Assembly: GCF_001636315.1 (NCBI RefSeq)
Contig: NZ_KV440949.1
Span: forward strand, 269,703-333,702
DNA length: 64,000 bases
Origin: Neobacillus mesonae
GTDB taxonomy: Bacteria; Bacillota; Bacilli; Bacillales; Cytobacillaceae
Reading direction: 5' to 3'
Part shown: in pieces, positions 24,252 to 32,168 of the stretch
Layout of the letters: each line of letters opens with the position of its first letter
How positions within the stretch are numbered: the first letter of the stretch is position 1
Position numbers and translations under genes: made by a program
Notes under the pieces: generated by a model
What the model saw: the letters and a program-made list of their open reading frames with translations, nothing else
Told to the model about the DNA's origin: nothing
Databases searched by the model: none

Positions 24252-25592
24252 TTGAATAGAAAGAATAATATCCTAATAGGGGTAGACGACAAAATTAGTT
24301 TCGGTAAGGCCCTGCTTTTAGGAGCACAGCACGTATTAGCAATGGACTTATACATTGCACCAATTATTATTGCCGGGCTGCTTTCCTTAAGTACAGAAAA
24401 CACGTCCTTTTTTATCCAAATGTGCTTTTTGGCGACGGGGATTGCCACATTAATTCAAACGGGGATTGGCATTAAGCTTCCTGTCGTACAGGGTCCTTCC
24501 TATGTCCCTGTTGGCGCCATCGCAGCCATTGGCGGCAAACTTGGATTAGGGGCCATTGCCGGAAGCCTGATCCCAGGTGCCATCATCATTGCCATTTTAG
24601 GCTTTCCATTAAAGTGGTTTGCAAAGGCCGTAAGAAAATTTATTCCACCGCTTGTTGGCGGGACTGTTATTATTATTGTCGGTATCTCGTTAATGCCGAT
24701 TGGTATGAATAACATTTATTATGCTGAAGGAAAAATTGGCACGAACATTTTAATTGCGGCGATTTCCGCTGGTGTACTTGTAATCTGTATGATGCTTGGC
24801 CGAAAAATGCACGGCGTTGGAACATTCTTCCGCTTGGTTTCCGTTTTACTTGCGATTGCCGTTGGAACGATTGCAGCCAGCTTTTTAGGTGCTGTAGATT
24901 TTTCACCTGTAAAAGAAGCAGCTTGGTTCTCATTGCCATCGTTATTCCCATTTGGAAAACCAGTGTTTGACCTGAGTGCTATTTTGACGATTACTTTTGT
25001 TTATTTCATTATTTTAATTGAAACAACTGGTACATGGTTTGTTGTTTCTTCTGTAACAGGCAAAGAACTAGATGAAAAACGTTTGAACCGTGCCTCATTT
25101 GGTGAAGGGCTAGGCTGTTTAATCGGTTCTCTTTTCGGCAGCACGCCGATGACAGGGTACTCCTCCAACGCAGGCTTACTTGCGATTACCGGGGTTGCCA
25201 GCAGGATGGCGATTATGGCAGGCGGCGGAATCTTAATCTGCCTTGGACTTGTGCCAAAATTATCTACAATGATTACTTGTATTCCTGAACCTGTCATCAA
25301 TGGAATTTTTGGAATTGTGTGTGTAGCGATTGTGACGAACGGAATGAAGGTTATACAGCCAATTTATATTAATGACCGAAATATGATGATTATAGGCTTA
25401 CCTATTCTATTAACAATTGCAGTAACAATTTTACCAAAGGATGTTTTGGCAGGTGCACCTGACTGGGCTAGCTATCTTCTTTCTTCTAGTATGACGATTG
25501 GTGCGTTGGCAACCTTGATCTTGAATTTAATTATTCGGGAGGAGAAAGAAGAGCAGGAATTTACGAATGATGCAGTGGCGGCGGGGAAATGA
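24252..25592 (+). CDS. Xanthine/uracil (NCS2 family) permease
   Basis: An integral membrane nucleobase:cation symporter of about 446 residues with roughly 12-14 hydrophobic helices. The family motif regions are visible: GAQHVLAMD in helix 1, PVVQGPSYVPVGAIAAIGG in helix 3, and FGSTPMTGYSSNAGLLAITGVASR in the substrate-binding half. The start is placed at TTG 24252, with AAGGGG nine bases upstream; an upstream GTG at 24213 has no ribosome binding site. It is divergent from the Rieske oxygenase. Purine or uracil-like substrates are expected; urate and related N-heterocycles are also carried by this family. Confidence 0.92.
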   Translation: MNRKNNILIGVDDKISFGKALLLGAQHVLAMDLYIAPIIIAGLLSLSTENTSFFIQMCFLATGIATLIQTGIGIKLPVVQGPSYVPVGAIAAIGGKLGLGAIAGSLIPGAIIIAILGFPLKWFAKAVRKFIPPLVGGTVIIIVGISLMPIGMNNIYYAEGKIGTNILIAAISAGVLVICMMLGRKMHGVGTFFRLVSVLLAIAVGTIAASFLGAVDFSPVKEAAWFSLPSLFPFGKPVFDLSAILTITFVYFIILIETTGTWFVVSSVTGKELDEKRLNRASFGEGLGCLIGSLFGSTPMTGYSSNAGLLAITGVASRMAIMAGGGILICLGLVPKLSTMITCIPEPVINGIFGIVCVAIVTNGMKVIQPIYINDRNMMIIGLPILLTIAVTILPKDVLAGAPDWASYLLSSSMTIGALATLILNLIIREEKEEQEFTNDAVAAGK

Positions 25593-25602
25593 TACAAGGA
25601 TT

Positions 25603-25632
25603 AAAAGACCAAGTGCATGCACTTGGTCTTTT
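25603..25632. terminator. Palindromic intrinsic terminator after the permease
   Basis: A perfect 30-bp palindrome, AAAAGACCAAGTGCA and its complement, begins 10 bp after the permease stop. Its own A/T ends supply the T-run on both strands. Confidence 0.85.
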
Positions 25633-25639
25633 AAAAAAA

Positions 25640-25842
25640 TTATTCTTTAGATGAAATGAATTCCTTAAAAGTAGCTTTTTCAGAAAGAAACTTATGAACT
25701 TTTCGACTAATAGATATTCCATTTTCAATTGCCCCATCCTATAAATCCAGCCCAGCCGTTTGCATAGGTTGTAATCGCTGAAAGGACTGAATTTTCAGGA
25801 TCCAAAAAAATTTCATCCTCTGTAGGATAGGCTGCAGATTTT
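25640..25842 (-). pseudogene. Frameshifted gene remnant (C-terminal fragment), family unknown
   Basis: On the minus strand one frame reads AAYPTEDEIFLDPENSVLSA and continues through ITTYANGWAGFIGWGN to a stop. A second frame then takes over with AIENGISISRKVHKFLSEKA and ends at TAA (25642-25640). The two together look like the C-terminus of a former protein broken by a frameshift. It lies directly downstream of the ABC ATPase remnant, so both may come from one decayed operon. I do not recognise the family. Confidence 0.4.
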
Positions 25843-25858
25843 TTTCTACATTTATAGA

Positions 25859-26340
25859 TTATTCCCCTGTTACTTGCACCAGGAATTTTTTTGTTCTTTC
25901 TTCCTTTGGATGATTGAAAATTTCCTCGGGAGCTCCCTCCTCTACGACGACTCCGCCATCCATAAAAACAATGCGGTCAGCGACATCTTTAGCAAATCTC
26001 ATTTCATGTGTGACGACAACCATTGTCATTCCTTCTTTTGCAAGATCCTTCATAACCTGCAGCACTTCCCGAACCAACTCTGGATCCAAAGCGGAGGTCG
26101 GTTCATCGTATAGCATTACCATGGGTTTCATCGCAAGAGCCCTTGCGATTGCAACCCTCTGTTTTTGTCCCCCTGAAAGCTGCGATGGATAATGATTACA
26201 ACGTTCCTCGAGTCCTACCTTTTCAAGCAGCTTTTGAGCTAATTCCCTTGCTTCTTCCATTTTTACTCCTTTGACAACGATTGGCCTTCCATGACATTTT
26301 CGATAGCTGTTTTGTGAGGAAAAAGATTAAACTTGAAGAT
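25859..26340 (-). pseudogene. Truncated, frameshifted amino-acid ABC transporter ATP-binding protein (GlnQ-like)
   Basis: The 133-residue intact part (25859-26260) has the ABC signature [15 protein letters not shown], Walker [13 protein letters not shown] and the switch His in VVVTHEM, ending as GlnQ-type proteins do. The Walker A half is absent. Upstream, [18 protein letters not shown], the normally adjoining Q-loop region, is present, but a frameshift near 26275-26290 separates it from the rest, and homology stops at about 26340. Family members are about 240 residues, so roughly 80 N-terminal residues are deleted. No permease or binding-protein gene remains beside it. Confidence 0.85.
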
Positions 26341-26491
26341 AGTATTCCCGTCCCTTTTCAATCATTTACAAAGGAATTTGTATATTATTTATAGAATTAA
26401 TTTATTTATCGTTTCGAAATTTTGTGTAATTTAGCTGTATTAAATTATTTATTTTCCAGTCTAAAATTATTATAAAAGGAGGCGATCGATT

Positions 26492-27457
26492 TTGCTTGTA
26501 CTAAATGAAAAAGATATAAAGAGTGCAGTGTCGATGAGAGATCTCATTGATGCCATTGAGGAGGCTTATGTACTCTATGAGGATAACGAATTTCAGATGC
26601 CACTAAGGAGTCATGTTCAAGATAACGACAATATCCTTTTGCTGATGCCCTGTGTGGTCAAAAATTCAGTTGGAACGAAGCTCGTCACCGTTGCTCCGAA
26701 TAATCGGGAGCAGCCTGTGACGCAAGCTATAGTCGTACTGAATGAACGGGATACTGGGACACCAAAAGCAATTTTGAACGGAACCTTACTGACGGGATTA
26801 AAAACAGGTGCTGTCGGCGGTGCGGCAATGAAACATTTAGCACGCGAAAATGCCCACTCCGTGGGCTTGATTGGCACCGGCTATCAAGGTTTATATCAAT
26901 TAGCGGCTGCTTGTTCTGTTCGTGATATCAAAGATATTTATCTATTTAATCGGACTGCATCAAAACTACCCAGCTTTATAGATTCGCTTAAACAGGTAAT
27001 TCCAGTAGAGGTAGAAATTCATATTACCAAAAATCCATTGGAATTAGTGGAAAAGTCCGAAATTATCATTACCTCTACCACATCGAATAGACCGGTTTTA
27101 CCGGATGACGAAATTGCTTATAATGGTAAACTTATTATTGGAATCGGCTCCTATCAACCTCATATGCGAGAGTTCTCACACGCAATTTATAGAAATCTCG
27201 AAATCTTATATGTTGATACGCAAGACGCCATTCAAGAATCCGGTGATATCATTGATCCCCTCCAAAATAAATGGATGGACGAGTCACAAATTATCCCCTT
27301 TTCAAAGGTAATTACAAAAAAAATCACACCGATCTTCTCAAATGATCGGCCTGCCGTATTTAAATCCACGGGGATGGCACTTTTTGACCTTATTGTCGCC
27401 CATACCATTTTCGAGCGGGCGTCAGAAAAAAGGATAGGACAAATTATTCAATTATAA
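26492..27457 (+). CDS. Ornithine cyclodeaminase / mu-crystallin family protein
   Basis: An NAD(P)-dependent enzyme (321 aa). The N-terminal substrate-binding part has MRDLIDAIEEAY, LLMPCVV and GTKLVTVAPNN; the latter resembles the substrate-contacting KxVxxxPxN region. The Rossmann motif is GLIGTGYQGLYQL near 129-141, followed by IYLFNRT. Family members act as ornithine cyclodeaminase, alanine dehydrogenase or ketimine reductase, and the sequence does not choose among them. It starts at TTG with AGGAGG eight bases upstream. It is monocistronic, closed by a hairpin, and placed in an amino-acid-related region upstream of a CdaR-type regulator. Confidence 0.88.
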   Translation: MLVLNEKDIKSAVSMRDLIDAIEEAYVLYEDNEFQMPLRSHVQDNDNILLLMPCVVKNSVGTKLVTVAPNNREQPVTQAIVVLNERDTGTPKAILNGTLLTGLKTGAVGGAAMKHLARENAHSVGLIGTGYQGLYQLAAACSVRDIKDIYLFNRTASKLPSFIDSLKQVIPVEVEIHITKNPLELVEKSEIIITSTTSNRPVLPDDEIAYNGKLIIGIGSYQPHMREFSHAIYRNLEILYVDTQDAIQESGDIIDPLQNKWMDESQIIPFSKVITKKITPIFSNDRPAVFKSTGMALFDLIVAHTIFERASEKRIGQIIQL

Positions 27458-27467
27458 TAAGTCTTAC

Positions 27468-27508
27468 ATCAAAAAGACATTCAACATTGAGTGTCTTTTT
27501 GATATTTT
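27468..27508 (+). terminator. Intrinsic terminator after the cyclodeaminase gene
   Basis: ATCAAAAAGACA(T)TCA pairs with TGA(G)TGTCTTTTTGAT around a short loop, followed by ATTTTT. Confidence 0.9.
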
Positions 27509-27517
27509 TCTGAATCA

Positions 27518-27546
27518 TTGTACAACTCATAAAAAATCGCTACAAT
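27518..27546 (+). promoter_or_regulatory. Sigma-A promoter of the first CdaR-type regulator
   Basis: TTGTAC (27518-27523) and TACAAT (27541-27546) are separated by exactly 17 bp, about 70 bp before the regulator ATG. Confidence 0.65.
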
Positions 27547-27615
27547 AAAACAAAAAATAGATATTTAATAAGATAGTTTCCTTACATAGAATCAAAAGGA
27601 AAGGAGTTACTGCAC

Positions 27616-28836
27616 ATGAAAATTCTTGAGCACATCGCCCAGGATATCGTCGAAAAAGCGAGTGGAATTTTACACTATCCTATCAGCATAACCGACAACG
27701 AAGGGATTATCATTGGCTCCACCGACAAAAGCCGGATTGGCATTTTTCATCAACCTTCACTTGAAGTAATTAAGAAAAATGTCATGGTATATTGTAAAAG
27801 TAAAATTGAAAAGAGAGTCCTGCCGGGGGTTTCTGCTCCCCTAAAGTTTAACAATAAAGTCATTGGTGTACTGGGGATTGTTGGAGAGCCAAGAGAGGTC
27901 GAGAAATACGTTCAGCTTGTAAAAAATCAAGTAGAAATGATGTGCCAGGAAGCCTTTCGAAAAGAAATGGTGGAATTAAAGGAAAAAATGATAGAAATGT
28001 TTGTCCATCAGATGATTCACTTTAACGAAAACGAGAGTCACGTAATTGACCAAATCTATCAGTCTGCAAAGCTTCTAGAATTTAACATTGATACAGATCG
28101 GGTATGCCTGTTAATCGATATAAAAAACTTTTCAAATAGATTATCGGCAAATAAGGAGGGCGACGATTTATTTGAAAGGTTCCCATTACAATATTTCCAA
28201 CCGGAGGTCTTGAGTTTTTTACAGTTAATTTTTAAAGAGAATAAAGATGATATTGTTTCGTTTTTGAGCCTGGAGCGATTTATCGTCATTAAGTCTCTCC
28301 CCTACCCCCGCTCGTTTTCAGCTTTAATGGAAAGCTTGGAGGAAAAACTGCAGAAAATTAACACATTTCTAGAGACAAAATACTGGGTATCCGCAATTAT
28401 TGCAGCTGGAGATGTCAGTAGCTGTTTAAGCGGTATATCAGAATCCTATCGTAATGCAGTAAAAGCGATGAGTATAGGCTTGAGATTCGAGCCTGATGCC
28501 GCGATCCATCTTTATAATAATCGGGAAATATTACTTAGAATGCTTCCAAAAGAACTGTCAAACGATTACCAGAATAAACTATTAAAGCTGGCCCACCCTT
28601 TAATCCAACAAGACAACTATGATGTTTTGGCGTCCACCTTTATCGGCTTTTGTAAATATAATATGAATTTAAGCGAAGCATCCAGAAATTTGTATATCCA
28701 CCGAAACACCATCATCTACAGACTTGAAAAAATAAGTGAAATCACTTCCCTAAATATAAGCAGCTTTGAACATTGCATGCTCTTATACACAGGCATTCAG
28801 TGCTATGAGGAATGGAAAGCGGAATCCAATTTTTAA
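27616..28836 (+). CDS. CdaR family transcriptional regulator (diacid-recognition domain, PucR-type HTH), copy 1
   Basis: A 406-residue regulator. Residues 1-130 form the putative sugar-diacid recognition domain (HYPISITDNEGIIIGSTD, RIGIFHQPS, VIGVLGIVGEPREVEKYVQLVKNQVEMM, each a recognisable family segment). The C-terminal 60 residues are the PucR-type helix-turn-helix (NLSEASRNLYIHRNTIIYRL). It has its own promoter, an AAGGAG ribosome binding site, and sits between the cyclodeaminase and NSS transporter genes. A close paralogue is at 33527-34759. Neighbours are amino-acid transport and oxidation genes rather than glucarate or galactarate genes, so the effector is probably a different organic or amino acid. 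Confidence 0.9.
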   Translation: MKILEHIAQDIVEKASGILHYPISITDNEGIIIGSTDKSRIGIFHQPSLEVIKKNVMVYCKSKIEKRVLPGVSAPLKFNNKVIGVLGIVGEPREVEKYVQLVKNQVEMMCQEAFRKEMVELKEKMIEMFVHQMIHFNENESHVIDQIYQSAKLLEFNIDTDRVCLLIDIKNFSNRLSANKEGDDLFERFPLQYFQPEVLSFLQLIFKENKDDIVSFLSLERFIVIKSLPYPRSFSALMESLEEKLQKINTFLETKYWVSAIIAAGDVSSCLSGISESYRNAVKAMSIGLRFEPDAAIHLYNNREILLRMLPKELSNDYQNKLLKLAHPLIQQDNYDVLASTFIGFCKYNMNLSEASRNLYIHRNTIIYRLEKISEITSLNISSFEHCMLLYTGIQCYEEWKAESNF

Positions 28837-29062
28837 ATCAGGTTCTTTTTTCTTTCCTTTTTTAGGAATAATAGATGGCTTAGCATAATCATAAACTACT
28901 TTTAATAGAAAAACTTTGTTAAAACTGCAAGAAAACAGCAAATTCTTTTGTGGTTTTTTTGTTAATTTTGCACATAGAAAGTATTTTTTTTATTGAATAT
29001 AATTAAATTGTTGGATTTTTTAGAATAGTAACTTAATCCTTGAAAAGGAGGCACTGAATTAA

Positions 29063-29076
29063 TGTAAACGCTTTCC
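29063..29076 (+). promoter_or_regulatory. Candidate CcpA operator (cre) upstream of the NSS transporter
   Basis: TGTAAACGCTTTCC matches the cre consensus TGWNANCGNTNWCA at all but the last base. It lies 51-64 bp before the transporter ATG, where CcpA binding would block transcription. Confidence 0.6.
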
Positions 29077-29126
29077 TTAGTCAACACATTTTTCAAATCT
29101 TAAAATTATACGAAGGGATTGAGGTT

Positions 29127-30647
29127 ATGAAAGATAATCAAGTCATTTGGTCTTCCAGGATCGGTTTTATTTTAGCTGCCATGGGTATGGCTGTTGGCAC
29201 AGGGAATATCTGGAGATTCCCGCGGATGGTTGCTGAGCATGGCGGCGGATCGTTTCTTATCGGCTGGGCCGTATTTCTATTTCTTTGGTCACTCCCTTTA
29301 ATTATGGTTGAAATTTTTATCGGAAGAAGAACGCGAATGGGGACAATCGGTTCATTCCGGAAGTTTGTCGGCGAAAAGTTTGCCTGGTTCGGTCCATTTA
29401 TTACCATCGTTCTAATCGGAATCACCTTCTATTATTCTGTTGTTGTAGGCTGGACTTTTAAATATTTCTTCTTAGCGTTAAAAGGTACTTTTACTAGTAA
29501 AGTAAACTCCCATGAAATTTGGGACGGTTTTATCGCCAGCCCGTTAGAGACCGTCTTTTATCACTTCCTTGCCATCAGTGTTTGCGGACTTATTGTATAC
29601 ATGGGGGTAACAAAAGGAATCGAAAGAATGTCAAAAATATTCCTTCCATTATTATTCCTGCTAATGATTTTTACAGCCATCCGGGCAATTACCCTCCCAG
29701 GAGCGATGGAAGGTTTGTCCTATATGTTTACACCACAATGGGATTATTTAGCGAAGGCATCGACTTGGATTCAAGCTTTGTCACAATCGGCCTGGTCGGT
29801 TGGAGCCGGTTGGGGATTATATGCGACATATGCGATTTATACGAAAAAGCGCGACGATATTGCCCAAAACTCACTTACTGCAGGCCTTGGAAATAACACA
29901 GTAGAATTATTAGCCGGGATGACAATCATTCCAGCGATCTTTGCTCTAGCCCCATCGCCTGAATTTATTTCACAGGCAACCAGCTCCGGTAATACAGGGA
30001 TTACCTTTATTTATATGGTCGATTTAATTAATGTCATGCCGCAAAAATATCTCTTTGGCGTCGCGTTCTTTGCCGCACTTGCCTTTGCTGCCTTTACTTC
30101 ACTTGTAGCTATGGTTGAATTGGTGACAAGAAATATATCCGACCATGGCGTGAAACGCAGTAAAGCTATTGTTTTCACCGTGATAGCCATCTTCCTTGGA
30201 GGAGTTCCTTCCGCCGTTAATATGTCCTTCTTTAACAATCAGGACTGGGTTTGGGGAGTGGCCCTTTTAATTTCTTGTTTCTTATATGCCTTTACCGCTA
30301 TTAAGTATGGTGTTGAAAAAATGAAGGAAGAAATTAATGAAGTAAGCTTTATTAAGATAGGAAACTGGTGGGTTTATTCTATCAAATATTTTATTCCGAC
30401 TCTATTTATCATCGTTATCGGCTGGTGGTTATATCAAGCAACAACTTGGTATCCGGATACTTGGTGGAAACCATTCGAAGAAGCGAATGTAGGGACCATT
30501 GTTTTCCAGCTAATTATCGCTTTTCTTATCATTCCTTTAATGCTTCGATTAAAGCATAAATATAGAAGTTCAGTTATTGAGGAAGGTTTGAGTGAATCGG
30601 AAACTTTTACAACTTTACCTTCCCAGGATATTAAGGAGGGAATGTAA
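29127..30647 (+). CDS. Neurotransmitter:sodium symporter (NSS/SNF) family transporter
   Basis: A 506-residue membrane protein with 11-12 helices. Helix 1 carries the sodium/substrate motif GMAVGTGNIWRFPRMVAEHGG, followed by LIMVEIFIGRRTR, and further hallmarks are AWSVGAGWG and FFAALAFAAFTSLVAMVE. It imports an amino acid with Na+. Its stop is followed immediately by the ATG of a 36-residue MetS-type small subunit, the arrangement of methionine/alanine importers such as MetPS; methionine or another neutral amino acid is therefore the best guess. A cre-like site upstream suggests catabolite control, and the CdaR-type regulator upstream may be its activator. Confidence 0.94.
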   Translation: MKDNQVIWSSRIGFILAAMGMAVGTGNIWRFPRMVAEHGGGSFLIGWAVFLFLWSLPLIMVEIFIGRRTRMGTIGSFRKFVGEKFAWFGPFITIVLIGITFYYSVVVGWTFKYFFLALKGTFTSKVNSHEIWDGFIASPLETVFYHFLAISVCGLIVYMGVTKGIERMSKIFLPLLFLLMIFTAIRAITLPGAMEGLSYMFTPQWDYLAKASTWIQALSQSAWSVGAGWGLYATYAIYTKKRDDIAQNSLTAGLGNNTVELLAGMTIIPAIFALAPSPEFISQATSSGNTGITFIYMVDLINVMPQKYLFGVAFFAALAFAAFTSLVAMVELVTRNISDHGVKRSKAIVFTVIAIFLGGVPSAVNMSFFNNQDWVWGVALLISCFLYAFTAIKYGVEKMKEEINEVSFIKIGNWWVYSIKYFIPTLFIIVIGWWLYQATTWYPDTWWKPFEEANVGTIVFQLIIAFLIIPLMLRLKHKYRSSVIEEGLSESETFTTLPSQDIKEGM

Positions 30648-30758
30648 ATGGGCGCATCAGCGATTATTATGATGATCCTAACATTAGGTATCTTTATGGG
30701 CGGCTTTTCAGTAATGATTTATCGAACTTTAACAGCCAAGTATGATAATAATAACTAA
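30648..30758 (+). CDS. metS: MetS-type NSS transporter small subunit
   Basis: A 36-residue single-helix membrane peptide with the sequence pattern of the methionine/alanine importer small subunit family: short N-terminus, a Met-rich hydrophobic helix (SAIIMMILTLGIFMGGF), then a basic-polar tail. The ATG follows the transporter TAA with no spacer, and the AAGGAGGG within the transporter's last codons serves as its ribosome binding site. In Corynebacterium such peptides are required for transport by their NSS partner. Position and composition make the assignment good despite the short length. Confidence 0.85.
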   Translation: MGASAIIMMILTLGIFMGGFSVMIYRTLTAKYDNNN

Positions 30759-30783
30759 GGAGGAACAAAAACAGTTCAAAAAT

Positions 30784-30858
30784 AGCTAGAAAATAATAAG
30801 CTGACCAGGAAGAGTCGTAAATCAACGACCTTTTGAGTCAGCCTATTGTTTTCTGGCT
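30784..30858 (+). terminator. Long bulged hairpin, probable terminator
   Basis: A 22-base arm (AGCTAGAAAATAATAAGCTGAC) pairs with its near complement at 30837-30858 using G-U pairs, enclosing an inner GTCG/CGAC hairpin. The 3' flank is GTTTCTTT, a modest T-run. It closes the transporter-metS unit. Confidence 0.55.
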
Positions 30859-31232
30859 GTTTCTTTATCATAAACATTCATTAATTCATATTATTTATTG
30901 CATGTTTTATCCATCCCACTATTACACCTAAGCTGCAAGATAACAAATTCCAGCAGAGAATTAAATTAGAAGATCCCATCCACTCATATTTTTCCTCCTA
31001 AACACGAAAATGTAAATTATTTTCCTTTTGGGAATTTCTTCATACACCTCCATACAACTGCTCTTCTACCTCACTTGGTCTTATAATTAAGCACTTCATG
31101 CGGAGTTGAATTATCTATGTTAGAATTAACTACCCTAGGAAGATTAATTATCTAAGAGTTAGTATTGGGTGATTGGGGGACATATCCAATAGGACTACCT
31201 AATATTTATCTATTTTTTGTATGTGTTCAAAA
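30859..31232. other. Intergenic region without a supported gene
   Basis: AT-rich sequence between the transporter unit and the racemase/oxidase operon. On the minus strand an AGGAGG with ATG near 31002 opens only eight codons before a stop. No longer frame looks genuine, so it may be a decayed small gene. Confidence 0.4.
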
Positions 31233-31268
31233 AAGAATGTTAGTAAGTTCTCCTTGACTAACATTCTT
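31233..31268 (-). terminator. Intrinsic terminator of the oxidase-racemase operon
   Basis: AAGAATGTTAGT and ACTAACATTCTT form a 12-bp stem; on the minus strand it is followed by TTTTTT. It lies 72 bp past the racemase stop. Confidence 0.85.
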
Positions 31269-31340
31269 CAAACAATTGCCTTTTTAAAATACTTCCCCTA
31301 TATTTCAATCTGAAAAAGTAGTTTATTTATTGTAAAATGA

Positions 31341-32138
31341 TTAAAAAACACCATAATAAGGCCTTTGACTTGTCGCATGATGAACCCATCTTATCATGGT
31401 AATAAAATCATACACTGGAAGCCTAACTGCCTTTTGTACATCTGCAGCATATGGGGGCATATCACTGCACTCCAGCAGGATCGCTCCAATGTCAGAGTTA
31501 TCTTCAACTAAGGTGATAGCTGCCTTTACTACCTCCTGTCTGACTTTTTCATTATCAAATGACCCCCTGTTTTCAAGTATTGCGGAAAATTCTGGCTCTT
31601 GACTTAAATCTGATATGATTAAATTACTCGTGTCAGTGATCCCGCAGCTGCTAAATAAGCTTTCAGTTAATCCAGCTGCATAAGCGGTTAATATACCGAT
31701 TTTTTGGCCAGGTTTTAATCCTGTTTTGATCCAAGGAACTTGAATCATACTTGAAAGATACACAGGTATGGCAACAGCTGTTGCTACTTTATCCTGGAAG
31801 TTTCCAAAAAAACCGCATGCTGCGCAAATAGCCCGCGCACCTTCGTCCTCTAATTCCTTAGCTGCTTTAATAATACTTTCTAACAAAGCTAAGTCCCCTG
31901 AAAGAAGATTTGACGTATGGCAATCTGGCACTACTTTTAATCTCACAGGAAAGTCATAGGTTTCAAGATTGGCAACGTTCCCAGGAATGACAGGATACCA
32001 GCAAGCATCCAAATATAAAATTCCAACTGAATAACCAGTAACATATTGGCCTTTTTTCTGGATAATAATATTACTATTCTTTTTTTCTGACCCAATATAA
32101 TTGTATTCCAATTTTGAATCCCTTTTTTTTGTAGTCAA
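31341..32138 (-). CDS. Aspartate/glutamate (hydantoin) racemase-superfamily protein
   Basis: A 265-residue protein of the Asp/Glu racemase fold. The paired catalytic Cys residues are in ICAACGFFGNFQ (about 117-128) and LLECSDMPPYAAD (about 221-233), as in cofactor-independent racemases and maleate isomerases. The first ~33 residues are an unmatched polar extension. The start codon is a TTG with AAAGGAG ten bases upstream. It follows the FAD oxidase by 30 bp and shares its operon, so it may interconvert enantiomers to supply the oxidase. The substrate is unknown. Confidence 0.78.
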   Translation of the reverse strand: MTTKKRDSKLEYNYIGSEKKNSNIIIQKKGQYVTGYSVGILYLDACWYPVIPGNVANLETYDFPVRLKVVPDCHTSNLLSGDLALLESIIKAAKELEDEGARAICAACGFFGNFQDKVATAVAIPVYLSSMIQVPWIKTGLKPGQKIGILTAYAAGLTESLFSSCGITDTSNLIISDLSQEPEFSAILENRGSFDNEKVRQEVVKAAITLVEDNSDIGAILLECSDMPPYAADVQKAVRLPVYDFITMIRWVHHATSQRPYYGVF

Positions 32139-32168
32139 TTCTACTCATCTCCTTTTTTAAAACTTCAA

